Below, in pieces: positions 1-10,188 of a stretch of 64,000 bases of DNA. Position 1 is the first letter of the stretch. Each line of letters opens with the position of its first letter. Made by a program: the position numbers and the translations under genes. The stretch spans positions 620,001 to 684,000 of the forward strand of contig NZ_OZ026475.1 in the NCBI RefSeq assembly GCF_964020035.1, read 5' to 3'. The DNA comes from Spiroplasma endosymbiont of Crioceris asparagi (lineage in GTDB: Bacteria; Bacillota_I; Bacilli_A; Mycoplasmatales; Mycoplasmataceae). The notes beneath the pieces are model-generated. The model was not told the DNA's origin. It saw only the letters and a program-made list of their open reading frames with translations, and did not search any database.

Positions 1-186
1 TTGATCTTCTGCATGAACTTCACTATCTGTTTTGGAAGCGCCTAGTGTTTTAAAATCTTTTGTTTTTAAAACAACAAAAATTGCTGCTTCCAATTCTCCT
101 TGAATTGTTTTTTGTTTATTTTGTTTTGCTCATCCACAAAAATCATATCCATCATATTCAATTGTTAACAGTAAAAAACTCTTCAT
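1..186 (-). CDS. truA: tRNA pseudouridine synthase A, N-terminal part
   Basis: TruA isomerises uridines at positions 38-40 of the tRNA anticodon stem. Only the first 62 codons lie in the window; the gene runs off the left edge. The start reads MKSFLLLTIEYDGYDFCGW, followed by TIQGELEAAI and a KTDSEVHAEDQ segment that corresponds to the family's (R)TDxGVHAxxQ active-site loop; the catalytic Asp is present (about residue 54), although Arg is Lys and Gly is Glu. One in-frame TGA (Trp, residue 19) sits in the conserved FCGW segment. It follows ecfT by two bases, the usual ecfA-ecfA-ecfT-truA order of Firmicutes. Identity is secure; the rest cannot be judged. Confidence 0.9.
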
Positions 187-188
187 AA

Positions 189-1070
189 CTATAATGGTTT
201 TTTGTAACTTAATTTACCCAATAATGTATCAACTCTAGGAATTTGAAGTTCTTGTCATTGAGTATTATAAGCATAAACAAATAACAAGACCACAACAGTC
301 ATTCCAATTAAAAATAATATTAGATCACGAATACTAAATTTAAATTGACGATATCTTGTTCTTTTAGCTCCTGGGTCGTACCCTCTTGAATCCATTGCAT
401 AAGCTAAATCTTCAGCTTTTTGAAATGAAGAAACTAACAATGGAATAATTAAAGAAACTAATGTTTTTACTTTATCTCTCAATTTACCATTTTTAAAGTC
501 AACACCTCTTGAGGCTTGGGCCTTCATGATTCTTCCAGCTTCATCAATTAGGGTTGGAATCATTCTTAATGCAATTGAAATAATCATAGAAAAAATAAAA
601 ACTGGAAATTTAATTCATTGCAAAGGTTTTAATAAATCTTCAATTGCTAGTGTTAGAACTAGGGGTTGAGTTGTTCCTGTAAGAATTGTAGTTAATAAAA
701 TCATAAAGAATATTCTCAAAGTCATATAAACTGCTTGATATATTTTTTGTTCAGAAATATGTAATATTCAAACATTGAATGTTTTACCAACCTCACCGCC
801 ATCAGGATTAGATTTAGTGATTGTACTAATAATTAATAAAACAATAAATATGAATAAAATTGGAAAAACTAGTTTAGATAGCATTTTTCATTTTAAACCA
901 CTAATAACATATAAACAAATTATAAATAATCCCAAACATGATAAACCCAAAGCACCAATTGGAATAAAAAGTGACACAATTAAAGATATTATTAAAAATA
1001 ATTTTAATCTTGGATCTAGTTTGTGAATTAGTGAATTACCAGGGATATATCTCCCAAAAACCATTCTCAT
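189..1070 (-). CDS. ecfT: ECF transporter transmembrane subunit EcfT
   Basis: EcfT is the integral membrane scaffold of energy-coupling factor vitamin transporters; it joins the two ATPases to interchangeable substrate-binding S components. The 293-aa product begins MRMVFGRYIPGNSLIHKLDP, typical of the family, has about five or six hydrophobic helices, and carries the two coupling-helix motifs as ASRG (near residue 190) and DSRG (near residue 230), variants of the classical Ala-Arg-Gly. The ATG follows an AGGAG ribosome site. It is the last ECF gene, 11 bp after ecfA2 and just before truA. Several TGA codons are read as Trp. A partner S component is encoded at 25863-26525. Confidence 0.93.
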
Positions 1071-1081
1071 AATTTTTCTCC

Positions 1082-2152
1082 TTATTTTTTTAAAACTTTT
1101 TTAACTTCTTCAACAAGTTCTTTTACTGTTTTAAATTCCTTATCAAGAATATTGATACCTTTTTTTGCTAATTTATAAGCCAATTGATATAACTTTGGTG
1201 GTTCAATTGAAAGACGTTCTAATAACTCTTCATTTTTGAATATTTCATTTGGTTTTCCAATTAAAGCAACTTTACCTTTTTCCATTACTACAACTTCATC
1301 AGCAATTTGTAAAACATGATCCATGTTGTGAGTAACAATAATAATTCTTTTCCCATTTTCAACATTTAATCTTTTAAACAAACTCATAAAGTCTTCTTCA
1401 CCTTTTGGATCTAATCCTCCAGTAGGTTCATCAAGAACAAGTGTTCCACCATCCATTGCAATAATACCAGCAATTGCAACACGACGTTTTTGACCACCAG
1501 ATAATCCAAATGGACTTCTTTTTAAATATTCTTTAGGTAATCCAACAATTTCTAATAGTTCTGGAACTTTTTGAATTGATAATTGTTTGTTGTCCCCTAA
1601 ATTAATTGGTCCAAAAGAAATATCTTTTTCAATTGTTTCTTCAAATAATTGGTATTCGGGAAATTGGAAAACTAATCCTACTTCTTTTCTTAACTTTTTA
1701 ATTTCACTAATTTTTTTAGTTCCCGCAGGAATTTGATAATCACCAACTTTTGTTCTTCCAGTATCAGTAATAATTAAACCATTAGTTAATTGAATCAAAG
1801 TTGATTTACCACTACCAGTAGTTCCAATAACAGCAGTAATAATTCCTTTTTTAAAAGTTACACTAGTTTCATCCAATGCTTTAAATTCAAATGGTGAATT
1901 AGGATTATAAGTATAAGATACATTTTCTAAAGATATATCACCATCATAATGAAATAATGGTTGTTTGGCATCGTTTAGTTTTGTTTTATAAAGTGATTTA
2001 TTTAACTTTGTTTTTTCAACGCTAGCATATCAAGCCTTAACTTCTTTAACTCTTTTTTTAGCAGGAATTTTATCGGCTTTCCTAAAATCTTCAAGTTCTT
2101 TTAAATAAGCCTTTTTAATATTTACTTCTTCTTTTGTTAATTTATTTGACAT
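1082..2152 (-). CDS. ecfA2: ECF transporter ATPase EcfA2 with N-terminal extension
   Basis: One of the two ABC ATPases that power the ECF vitamin transporter. The C-terminal ~285 residues form a normal nucleotide-binding domain: Walker [10 protein letters not shown] near residue 112, Q-loop [12 protein letters not shown], signature LSGGQKRR near 216 and Walker [12 protein letters not shown]. The first ~70 residues are a charged, probably helical extension (many Lys/Glu) not found in typical ~280-aa EcfA proteins; the total is 356 aa. The chosen ATG overlaps the end of ecfA1 by 16 bp, which argues for translational coupling. The long frame crosses a TGA (Trp) in the extension. The assignment to A2 rather than A1 rests on gene order. 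Confidence 0.9.
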
Positions 2153-3345
2153 AATTCTTCTACCACTTCATCTATATCAGTTGTGTGACTAATATTAACT
2201 CCTTGTTTATTAAACTCATCAATAACCTTTGTTACGAAAGGAACATCAAGACTAATTGATTTAATAAATTCTTTATCTCTTAAAACTTCACTTGGTGTAC
2301 CAAAACGCACCAATTCTCCACCATTCATAACAATAACTTTGTCAGCATTTAAAATTTCATCCATATCATGAGTAATTGAAATAATTGTTTTTTCATTTGA
2401 TCTTCTTAGATCTTTCATTATTTCTTTAACTTCTTTTTTTCCTTTAGGATCAAGCATACTTGATGCTTCGTCAAAAATAATAATATCTGGTGACAACGCC
2501 AAGGTTGAAGCAATAGCAACTCTTTGTTTTTGACCACCACTCAACATTAATGGTTCATGATCTAGAAACTCTTCCATACCAACTCTTTGAGCAGACTTAT
2601 AAATTATATCTGGCATTAATTGTGGATCAACTCTTCTATTTTCCAAACCAAAAGCAATATCATCTTTAACTGTTGAACCAATGAATTGATTATCCGGATT
2701 TTGAAATACAATTCCTAAAAATTTTCTAATGAATGGTAAACTTCCAGAAGTAACAATATTTCCAAAAACATAAATTTCTCCATCATTTGGTCTAATAACA
2801 CCAATAATTAATTTTGATAGTGTTGATTTACCGCTCCCATTATGACCAATCACAGCAACATATTCCCCATGATTAATTTCAAAGTTAACATCTTTTAAAA
2901 CTAAAGGTAAATCACTTCTATAACTAAAAGATAAATTAGAACATTTTAAAGCAATGTTGTTTATTTTAGATAAAACTGCTGTTTTACCTTTATCTTTAAT
3001 TGCTAATTTAGCACCATCTAATAAATTTTTAGCAAATACTAAATTTGCATATAATTTATCATAATTTACATCTGTCTTATTAATTTTGCTAAATTCTTGT
3101 TTTTCTTGATTATAAAATTTTTCAAATTGAGAAATATCGCATGCTGCTTTGAAATCAACTTTAGCTTCTTTATATTTTTCCTCTGCTAATTTAACTTCAT
3201 CTTTTGTAGCTTCCCTTTTGGAAAATTTCGCTTTTGTTTTAGTTCATCTTCTTGCTCTACTATATAGTTTGTTATTTCTTTCATTTAACAAAATTTTAAA
3301 ATTATTTAAATCAGTTTCATTTAAAATTATTTTTTCTTCAGCCAT
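2137..3345 (-). CDS. ecfA1: ECF transporter ATPase EcfA1 with long N-terminal extension
   Basis: Second ATPase of the ECF transporter. The 402-aa frame opens at ATG with [15 protein letters not shown] behind a weak GGAG site. About 125 Lys/Glu-rich, probably coiled-coil residues come before the ABC domain, which starts near [12 protein letters not shown]. Walker [10 protein letters not shown] is near residue 168, followed by Q-loop FQNPDNQF, signature LSGGQKQRV and Walker [13 protein letters not shown]. Ordinary EcfA1 is about 270-280 aa, so the extension is large; ecfA2 has a shorter one of similar composition. The gene starts the ecfA1-ecfA2-ecfT-truA run. An 80-bp gap and a terminator hairpin separate it from the upstream membrane-protein gene. 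Confidence 0.9.
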
Positions 3346-3412
3346 AGATAACTCCAATCTAAATTGTAATTATTATAATCTAAATAAAAATAAAAATAAA
3401 TAATAATAGTAA

Positions 3413-3445
3413 TAAAAAAAATACTGTTAGTTAACAGTATTTTTA
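3413..3445 (-). terminator. Intrinsic terminator after the membrane-protein gene
   Basis: A near-perfect inverted repeat (arms ATACTGTTA and TAACAGTAT, 3421-3440) overlaps the stop codon of the upstream gene and is followed on the minus strand by a T-rich run. It should end transcripts coming from the ribosomal superoperon side and leave ecfA1 to its own promoter or to read-through. Confidence 0.75.
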
Positions 3446-4380
3446 ATTTTGTTTGCTTTTTTAATTAATGTTCAGTAATACAGTGTTCCAAAACCTATAA
3501 TTATTGCTAGGAAAAGGAATGTTGTTATTATTGCTCATGCTGCTCCACTTATATGAATTCCTGCTAGTGGATAAGACATTCAATTTGTTTGTTCAGTATG
3601 ACCATCTGGAGCTTTAATTACTCAAGTATAATCTGGATTGTGACCATTTTCATGAATAAAGAAAAAGAAGTAAGGATATTGTTGATCATATTTAAAGCCA
3701 CCTAAATATTTAAGTTCTCCAATACATATTGTCACTATAGAAAATAAAACTGGATATAAACAAATAAATGGTATATATTGTTTCATTACTTTTTTTAGAT
3801 CTACTAGATATTCTTTATCAGCTTTAAATCAAAAGCATAGATAAAATATCATTGATAATGGCATTAATAAGTGAAAAAACTCTGTTATTAAAACAACTAC
3901 TGTTCCCGATAATTCACTACCATATGTTTGGTTGTTTGCTTCCCTTACATAAGTTCAACCTTCTTTACCCAAATCTGCTAATTCTTTTTTTGCTAAAGCA
4001 TTTGAAATTAATTCTGTTGGTAAAAATCATAAATGTGGAATAAGCATTGTACAAGTTATAAATGTAGTTATTGCTCAAGATCAATTAATTCCGTTTAATC
4101 CACTACGGCCTTCTTTATCATGGTGAATTGCCCCGTAAATAAATCAAACAATTACTAACATGTTTGTTTGTCATGTAAAGTATGATGTGGTTTGTAAACA
4201 ATAAAATATAAAACTGCCTTTATATTTATCATTAATCCCATTATTACTCATTCCATAAAAAAATCCTCATGTTACCATTGTTAAACCAATTAAACCAAAA
4301 AATAATTTATATCAAAATCGAAATTCTTTTGTTCATTGTTTTTTAAATGTTAATTTAAAATTTCATTTTGTTTTGTTCAT
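3427..4380 (-). CDS. Polytopic membrane protein of unknown function (DUF1600-like?)
   Basis: A 317-aa Trp- and Phe-rich membrane protein with about seven hydrophobic segments and few charged loops. It begins MNKTKWNFKLTFKKQW, with eleven or more TGA-coded tryptophans, so it is invisible under the standard code. Segments such as YFTWQTNMLVIVWFIYG and a conserved-looking GLNGINWSWAITTFITC resemble mollicute-only membrane proteins that I remember grouped as DUF1600; that family name is a recollection, not a match. The ATG has an AAGGAGATAT ribosome site. It lies between rplQ and ecfA1, where other Firmicutes have nothing, with a terminator on each side, so it is probably its own transcription unit. 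Function is not known to me. Confidence 0.75.
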
Positions 4381-4412
4381 ATATCTCCTTTTATTTAAAT
4401 AAATTATAAACC

Positions 4413-4437
4413 AAAAAAACGAGTTGCCTCGTTTTTT
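4413..4437 (-). terminator. Terminator of the ribosomal superoperon
   Basis: The hairpin AAAACGAG-TTGC-CTCGTTTT with a following T run on the minus strand lies 9 bp after the rplQ stop codon. It closes the rpsJ-to-rplQ transcription unit. Confidence 0.85.
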
Positions 4438-4445
4438 GTGTGTTA

Positions 4446-4805
4446 TTAAACTAATTCAATAATACAAATTGGTGCGTTGTCACCTTTTCTATTATCAAGT
4501 TTTAATATTCTGGTATATCCACCATTTCTATCTTTATATTTTTTTGCAATTTTATCAAATAGTTTTTGTAGAGCAGTTTCTTTTTCAGAAGCATCAATAT
4601 CTCTTAATCAAGCTGCTGCTTGTCTTCTTGAGTGTAAATCACCTTTTTTAGCAAGTGTAACCATTTTATCAAAATGTCTTCTTAATTCTTTAGCCCTTGT
4701 TTCAGTTAATTCAATTCTTTCTTTAACAATTAATTCAGTTGTTAAGTTACGCATTAAAGCGACTCTTCAGGCTGTATTTTGGCCTTGTTTTTGCATGTAT
4801 GACAT
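4446..4805 (-). CDS. rplQ: 50S ribosomal protein L17
   Basis: Large-subunit protein that lines the peptide exit tunnel region. The 119-aa product starts [20 protein letters not shown], the standard L17 opening in which RxxxxRNLxxxL is preserved, and ends [20 protein letters not shown], the family C-terminus. It is the last gene of the superoperon, 13 bp after rpoA and just before a strong terminator. Two Trp residues are coded by TGA. Confidence 0.97.
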
Positions 4806-4818
4806 ATCTTACCCCCTA

Positions 4819-5772
4819 CTAAATTGTTTTAAAAGTTAACCCTAATTGAGCTACTTTATCTTTAATTTCTTTTAATGATTTTTTACCAAGATTTCTAATT
4901 TCTTGAATATCGTATTCTGTTTTTTCAACTAAGTCTCTTAATGTATTTACATTAGCACGTTTCAAGCAATTTAATGATCTTTGTGTGAAGTCTAAGTCTT
5001 CAATTAATCTATCTAACTCTTTTTCATCTTCATCCTTTTCAACACCTAATGTTTCAAGATTTTTAACATTTTCTGTTAATTCCATAAATACTGTTAAGTG
5101 ATCGATAATGATTTTTGAAGCAATTGAAATTGCTTCAGAAGGTGAAATAGAACCATCAGTTGTTATTTTTAAAATTAATGATTCAAAATCCATTGCTTTT
5201 CCAATGTTTGTTGATTCAATATCATATGAAACATTAACAATTGGTGAATAATTAGAATCAATTGTAATTGAACCTATTTCTAATTTTTCTTTTTTATTTT
5301 CTTTAAAAGAAGAATAACCTCTTGAGTTTTTAGCTTGTAAAATCATTTCTAAAACACCACCATCTGCAATATTACAGATAACTTGGTCTTTATTTAAAAT
5401 TTCTACACCAGCAGGACATTCAATATCTCCTGCTTTAACTACACCTTCTTTTGAAGAATTTAAAGTTAACTTAGCAACTTCTCCATCTTCAAACATGTTT
5501 GCATCAATTTTTAAAACAATTTTTTTAACATTAAGTACAATTCTACTTGTGTTTTCAACAATTCCATTAATTCCTGAAAATTCGTGATTTGCTCCAGTTA
5601 TTTTAATTGCATAAATTGCTGCTCCTGGAGTTGAACTAATTAAAGTTCTTCTTAATGCATTACCTAGTGTAATTCCGAATCCTCTTTCAAGAGGTTCTAT
5701 TTTAAATTCTCCGTAATTTTTTTGAATAACATTTTCAGTCATTTTTAATTCTGGTCTAGTAAATTGTTTCAT
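4819..5772 (-). CDS. rpoA: RNA polymerase subunit alpha
   Basis: The alpha subunit nucleates RNA polymerase assembly (N-terminal domain) and contacts promoters and activators (C-terminal domain). The 317-aa product has the family landmarks: PLERGFGITLGNALRRTLIS (about residues 27-46), the dimerisation and beta-contact region, a variable acidic linker rich in Glu and Asp near 245-255, and a C-terminal helix-hairpin-helix domain LRDLVEKTEYDIQEIRNLG. Length is normal. It follows rpsK by one base pair, as usual, and contains no tryptophan. Confidence 0.98.
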   Translation of the reverse strand: MKQFTRPELKMTENVIQKNYGEFKIEPLERGFGITLGNALRRTLISSTPGAAIYAIKITGANHEFSGINGIVENTSRIVLNVKKIVLKIDANMFEDGEVAKLTLNSSKEGVVKAGDIECPAGVEILNKDQVICNIADGGVLEMILQAKNSRGYSSFKENKKEKLEIGSITIDSNYSPIVNVSYDIESTNIGKAMDFESLILKITTDGSISPSEAISIASKIIIDHLTVFMELTENVKNLETLGVEKDEDEKELDRLIEDLDFTQRSLNCLKRANVNTLRDLVEKTEYDIQEIRNLGKKSLKEIKDKVAQLGLTFKTI

Positions 5773-5773
5773 A

Positions 5774-6163
5774 TTAACCTCTTGGTCTCTTTCTTGGTCT
5801 TACACCATTGTGTGGATTTGGAGTAGTATCACTAATTGAATAAATTTCTAGTCCAACACCTTGTAAGCTTCTAATAGCAGCATCTCTACCAGGTCCTAGA
5901 CCCTTAATTTCAACTGCAATTTTTTTCATTCCGCTGTCGATGGCACCTTTACCAGCAGCTTCTGAAATTAATTGAGCAGCATAAGGAGTTGATTTTTTGC
6001 TTCCTTTAAATCCAAGTGTTCCAGCACTTGATCATGAAATTACATTACCTTGCTCATCTGATATTGTAACAATAGTATTGTTAAATGTTGCGTGAATATG
6101 AGCTATACCTTTTGGTATATTTTTTTTAATTTTTTTCTTAACGTTTCTTTTTGGTTTAGCCAT
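5774..6163 (-). CDS. rpsK: 30S ribosomal protein S11
   Basis: Platform protein of the small subunit that contacts the mRNA near the E site and helps form the Shine-Dalgarno helix chamber. The 129-aa product reads [20 protein letters not shown] and ends [10 protein letters not shown]-like ([12 protein letters not shown]), both diagnostic of S11. The ATG was chosen because [11 protein letters not shown] is the expected start; it is 13 bp after rpsM. The gene is missed unless the TGA at residue 46 (ISWSSAG) is read as Trp. Confidence 0.97.
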
Positions 6164-6175
6164 TATTTAACCTAC

Positions 6176-6541
6176 CTATTTTTTCTTATTGGCCACAGTT
6201 TTACGTGGTCCTTTACGTGTACGAGCATTTTGTTTTGAAGATTGTCCACGCACTGGCAATCCTTTTCTGTGTCTCATTCCACGATAACTTCCAATTTCCA
6301 TTAGACGTTTAATGTTTAAGGCAACTTCTCTTCTTAAGTCACCTTCTGTTTTTTCTTTTGATATTCTTTGAGTAATTGTTTTAATTTGATCGTTGTTCAA
6401 ATCTTTTACTCTAACATTTTCATCAATATTTGAATCAGCCAAGATTTTTTGTGATGTTGATAAACCGATTCCGTAAATGTATGTTAGAGCTATAACAACT
6501 CTCTTGTCGTTTGGTATTTCTACTCCGCTAATACGAGCCAT
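6176..6541 (-). CDS. rpsM: 30S ribosomal protein S13
   Basis: Head protein of the small subunit forming bridges to L5 and contacting the P-site tRNA. The 121-aa product begins [20 protein letters not shown] and ends with the basic [18 protein letters not shown] segment; [15 protein letters not shown] is fully recognisable. Normal length, standard position between rpmJ and rpsK. Confidence 0.98.
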   Translation of the reverse strand: MARISGVEIPNDKRVVIALTYIYGIGLSTSQKILADSNIDENVRVKDLNNDQIKTITQRISKEKTEGDLRREVALNIKRLMEIGSYRGMRHRKGLPVRGQSSKQNARTRKGPRKTVANKKK

Positions 6542-6553
6542 ATATATCTCCTT

Positions 6554-6667
6554 CTATCCTTGACGTTGTTTATGTTTTGGTTGTTCACAAATAATCATTA
6601 CACGGCTTTTTCTTTTGATAACGCGACATTTGTCACATATTTTTTTAACAGATGATCTTACTTTCAT
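6554..6667 (-). CDS. rpmJ: 50S ribosomal protein L36
   Basis: The smallest ribosomal protein, 37 aa, too short for many gene finders. [20 protein letters not shown] retains the zinc ligands: Cys11 and Cys14, then CEQ (Cys27) and His32 in PKHKQRQG, the zinc-binding form. It lies between infA and rpsM as in nearly all bacteria, with a GGAGGAAACG ribosome site directly upstream. Confidence 0.97.
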   Translation of the reverse strand: MKVRSSVKKICDKCRVIKRKSRVMIICEQPKHKQRQG

Positions 6668-6693
6668 CGTTTCCTCCAATGTAATTTAATTTA

Positions 6694-6912
6694 TTACTTA
6701 AATCTATATGTTATTCTTCCACGTGTGGGGTTATATGGTGAAATTGCGACAGTTACTTTGTCTCCCGGTAAGATGCGAATGTAATTCATACGGATTTTAC
6801 CAGACACGTGGGCATCAATAATCATGTCGTTTTCTAATTTCACTTTAAATGTTGCATTTGGAAGTACTTCAGTGATAACACCGTTAACTTCTAAATAATC
6901 TTCTTTTGCCAT
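6694..6912 (-). CDS. infA: Translation initiation factor IF-1
   Basis: IF-1 occupies the A site of the 30S subunit during initiation and stabilises IF-2. The 72-aa product is a single OB fold: [20 protein letters not shown], then the [13 protein letters not shown] core and the C-terminal [12 protein letters not shown]. Its ATG overlaps the map stop codon by one base and its ribosome site GGAGG lies inside the last map codons, so the two are probably translationally coupled. Confidence 0.98.
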   Translation of the reverse strand: MAKEDYLEVNGVITEVLPNATFKVKLENDMIIDAHVSGKIRMNYIRILPGDKVTVAISPYNPTRGRITYRFK

Positions 6913-7679
6913 TAATCCTCCATTGGTTTAATTGTGGTCAAAATTTCATAACCCTTTTTTGTTACTAAAATTGTGTGTTCGAAATGCGCAGCCATTGAAG
7001 AATCTTTTGAAACAACTGTTCATTTGTCATCTAAGATTTTTATTTTAGCTGTTCCTATTTGAACCATTGGTTCAATACAAATTGTCATTCCTTCTTTCAA
7101 ACGCATTCCTGTATTATCACTTCCAGTATTTGGAACTAATGGATCTTCATGCATTTGTTTTCCAATTCCATGTCCAGAAAATTCAACAGGTAAATAAAAA
7201 CCTTCTCCTTGGACATATTTTTGAATTGTAGAAGAAAGTGTACCAATTCTCACACCATCACTTATTTTTTCTATTGCTAGATAAAGTGATTTTTCAGTAA
7301 CTTCTACTAGTTTTGTGTGCTCAGGGTCTTTTGAGTCTCCACAGATTTTTGTAAATGCTGCATCTGCATTATAACCTTTGTATATGCAACCAGCATCTAT
7401 TGATACTATATCACCAGATCTTAATAAATAATTTCTAGGAATAGCATGAATCAATTGTTCGTTAACAGAAATACATGTGTATGCTGGATAACCATAATAA
7501 TTTTTAAAATTTGATTGACAATTATTTTTTTCAATAAAAGTTTTAAAAAAACTATCTAGTTCTAAACAATTAATTCCAGGTTTTATCATTTCTTTTAAAT
7601 GATATAAAGCCTCGCCCAAGACTTTACCCGCTACTTTCATTAATTCAATTTCATCTTCGTTTTTGATGGTAATGTTCAT
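6912..7679 (-). CDS. map: Methionine aminopeptidase, type I
   Basis: Removes the initiator Met from nascent proteins, using a dinuclear metal centre. The 255-aa product has the type I layout without an N-terminal zinc-finger extension. Metal ligands are recognisable in [17 protein letters not shown] (two Asp), [12 protein letters not shown] (His) and MTICIEPM (Glu); the last Glu lies in the [11 protein letters not shown] region beyond a TGA-coded Trp. The start codon overlaps the adk stop by one base and the stop overlaps the infA start, giving an adk-map-infA coupled block. Confidence 0.95.
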
Positions 7680-8314
7680 TACTTGTTTATTTCCTTAATG
7701 ATGTTGTTATAGTGGTCCTCTGGACCGCCTTTATCTGCTTGAATTTCTACAATTTTATCTTTGTAGTATTCAATTAAAGGTTTAGTTAAAGTGTTATATT
7801 CATTTAGTCTAACTTGAATTTTATCTTCTTGATCATCTGGTCTTTTAATTAACTCGCTACCATCATTATCACAGATACCCTCTTTTTTAGGTTTTAATGA
7901 AACCACATGATAACTTTTTTTACATTTCGGGCAAATTAATCTTCCAGTTAATCTTTCAATAATAACTTTAGAGTCACATTTTAAATAAATAACTTTATCA
8001 ACTTGTTTTGCTAAATCTTTTAAAATTGTATCTAGTGCTTCAGCTTGCGCAATTGTTCTTGGGAACCCATCAAAAATTAATTTATCATTGTGTTCTTGCA
8101 AAAAGCCTTTTACAACTTTAATTGTTATTTCATCAGGTACATATTTACCAGCATTCATATATGAAGCTGCTTCTACTCCTAATGGTGTTTGTTTGGCAAT
8201 TTGCTCTCTATATAAATCACCAGTTGATAATTGTATAAAATTATTTTTTTTAATCAATAATTCTGAGACAGTTCCTTTTCCAGAACCTGGAGCTCCTAAA
8301 AATATAACATTCAT
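7679..8314 (-). CDS. adk: Adenylate kinase, zinc-lid type
   Basis: Interconverts ATP, ADP and AMP (ATP + AMP = 2 ADP). The 211-aa start was set at MNVIFLGAPGSGKGT, which begins with the P-loop as in all Adk proteins and has an AGGAAAAG ribosome site; a longer frame upstream overlaps secY and is unlikely. FDGFPRT (AMP site) and DDQEDKIQVRLNEY are present. The lid reads CPKC at one side and CDND at the other, so three Cys and an Asp can bind structural zinc, the Gram-positive type. It is the only obvious nucleoside monophosphate kinase in the superoperon. Confidence 0.96.
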   Translation of the reverse strand: MNVIFLGAPGSGKGTVSELLIKKNNFIQLSTGDLYREQIAKQTPLGVEAASYMNAGKYVPDEITIKVVKGFLQEHNDKLIFDGFPRTIAQAEALDTILKDLAKQVDKVIYLKCDSKVIIERLTGRLICPKCKKSYHVVSLKPKKEGICDNDGSELIKRPDDQEDKIQVRLNEYNTLTKPLIEYYKDKIVEIQADKGGPEDHYNNIIKEINK

Positions 8315-8324
8315 ATTTCTTTTC

Positions 8325-9737
8325 CTATCATATGTGTGTAGAAGAATTATCAGAATCAAATTTATCAAACTTTTTATCAATAAATGATTGTTGAATTAAT
8401 CTACCTTTTAATTGTTGTGTTGTTTGCAACGCAACAGAGATTACAATTATTAATCCAGTACCACCAATTGCAAGGTTACTTGGTAAATCTGTAAGTTTTG
8501 CAATTATATAAGGTAGTGCTGCTAGAAATGCTAAGAACAATGATCCCATACAACTTAATCTATTAATCGTTGCACTTAAGAATTTTCTAGTGTCTTCACC
8601 TGTTTTTATACCAGGAATGAATGTTCCTGATTTTTTAAAATTATCAGCAATCTTTTCTGGATTTATTTGCACTTGTGAATACAAGAATGTAAACATAATA
8701 ATCAAAATAGCATATATTGATATTCCTGCTCATTGTTGAAATGACAAGATGTTATTACAGAATCATACAAACCCACTTGTAGGATTTGAGATTTGTACTA
8801 TTTGTGAAATGGTGATTGGTGTTGAAATTAGTGCTGAGGCAAAGATAACTGGAATAACCCCTGCATTATTTGCCTTAAGTGGCAAGTATGGTATATGTTC
8901 TTTAACAGAAGCGAGACCACTACCAGTTTGTTGAATAGGAATTTTTCTTTCACCTTCATTAACTAATGTAATAATCAAAATAACAAATAAGAATGCTGCA
9001 ATATATATTAAGAAGTTAATTAAACCTGAAAATAATATTGTGTTTTCTTTTGAATTACTTGCTCAGAAATCATAAGTTTTTATGAAGTTTGAAGGAAGTT
9101 TTGCAACTATCCCCGCAAAGATTATTATTGAAACTCCATTTCCAATTCCTTTAATAGTTATTTGATCAGCCATTCATAACATAATGAATGTCCCAGCCAA
9201 CATAACTAATGGAACTAATAAGAAATAGAATATTGGACCAGGAACTGTTCCATCAAGTTCTCATTTTGGAGTAATCATTCCATATTGTTTTAGTGTAAAT
9301 ATTGTTGCTGTTCCTTGCATTACACAAAATGGAATTGTTAATGCTTTTGTTAGTTTATCTAACTTTCTACGACCACGTTCTCCAGATTTTGTTCATTGTG
9401 ATAAAATCGGAATCACATCTGTTGATAATAACTGAGTAATAATAGAAGCAGTGATATAGGGGGAAACACCTAATGAGAAAATTGAAAATTTTCCCATATT
9501 CCCCCCTCCTAATGTAGAAAGAAGGTTGAAAAACTCTTGTTTGTCAGCTTCGCTGTTGCTATTGTCATTCATTTGAATACCAGGAACAACAATTAACATT
9601 CCTATTCTAATTATCACAAGAACAATTATTGTAAAAAGAATTCTTTTTAAAAGATCTTTATTTTTTACAAAAAAACCTTTTTTCTCAAAACTGTTCTTGT
9701 TTAATTTTTCTTTGTTGGGAACTAATTTTTTAGCCAC
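8325..9737 (-). CDS. secY: Preprotein translocase channel subunit SecY
   Basis: Main channel protein of the Sec translocon in the cell membrane. The 470-aa product has about ten hydrophobic helices; landmarks are ILSQWTKSGERGRRKLDKLT, the periplasmic IPIQQTGSGL loop and LPYLPLKANNAGVIPVIFASAL. The N-terminus carries a ~30-residue Lys-rich leader (MAKKLVPNKEK) before helix 1. The C-terminus reaches SSTHIW with a TGA Trp directly before TAG. Several other Trp codons are TGA. It starts one base after the rplO stop codon and ends 10 bp before adk. Confidence 0.96.
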
Positions 9738-10175
9738 CTAAATCACCTCTACGCTACCCCCGGCAGCTTCAATTGCTTTTTTAGCAGTTTCTGATATTTT
9801 ATTTACTTTTAAATTAAGTTTTTTAGTGATTTCGCCTCTACCTAAAACTTTAATTAAAACATTTTTATTTTTAATTACTTTTTGTTCAAATAAGGTGTCA
9901 TGATTAATTTCAGAAATTTTTAATTTATCTAAAACTTCTAAGTTAAAAATTTTGTATTCTTTTTTGTTAATATTTGTAAAACCAATTTTTGGTAATCTTC
10001 TAAACAAAGGAGTTTGTCCCCCTTCAAAACCAGGTCTTGTTCCACCACCAGATCTAGAATTTTGACCTTTGTGACCTCTAGTAGATGTTTTACCTTTTCC
10101 TGAAGCCATCCCTCTACCAATTCTTGTAGGAGTTTGTTTTGAACCTTTTGTATATTTTAATTCATGTAATTTCAT
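9738..10175 (-). CDS. rplO: 50S ribosomal protein L15
   Basis: Late-assembly protein of the large subunit. The 145-aa product starts [20 protein letters not shown] and contains the glycine-rich [22 protein letters not shown]-type segment (about residues 33-55) and a C-terminal [14 protein letters not shown]. It directly follows rpsE; the gene for L30 that most bacteria have here is missing. It ends immediately before the secY start. Confidence 0.97.
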   Translation of the reverse strand: MKLHELKYTKGSKQTPTRIGRGMASGKGKTSTRGHKGQNSRSGGGTRPGFEGGQTPLFRRLPKIGFTNINKKEYKIFNLEVLDKLKISEINHDTLFEQKVIKNKNVLIKVLGRGEITKKLNLKVNKISETAKKAIEAAGGSVEVI

Positions 10176-10188
10176 ACTTATTTACCTC

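Noticed and set aside
8325-9737. secY, alaS, fusA, gltX and many others looking like pseudogenes with several in-frame stops
   Set aside because: All interruptions are TGA at positions where homologues have Trp or where the frame simply continues; UGA is Trp in this lineage. No true frameshift was found.
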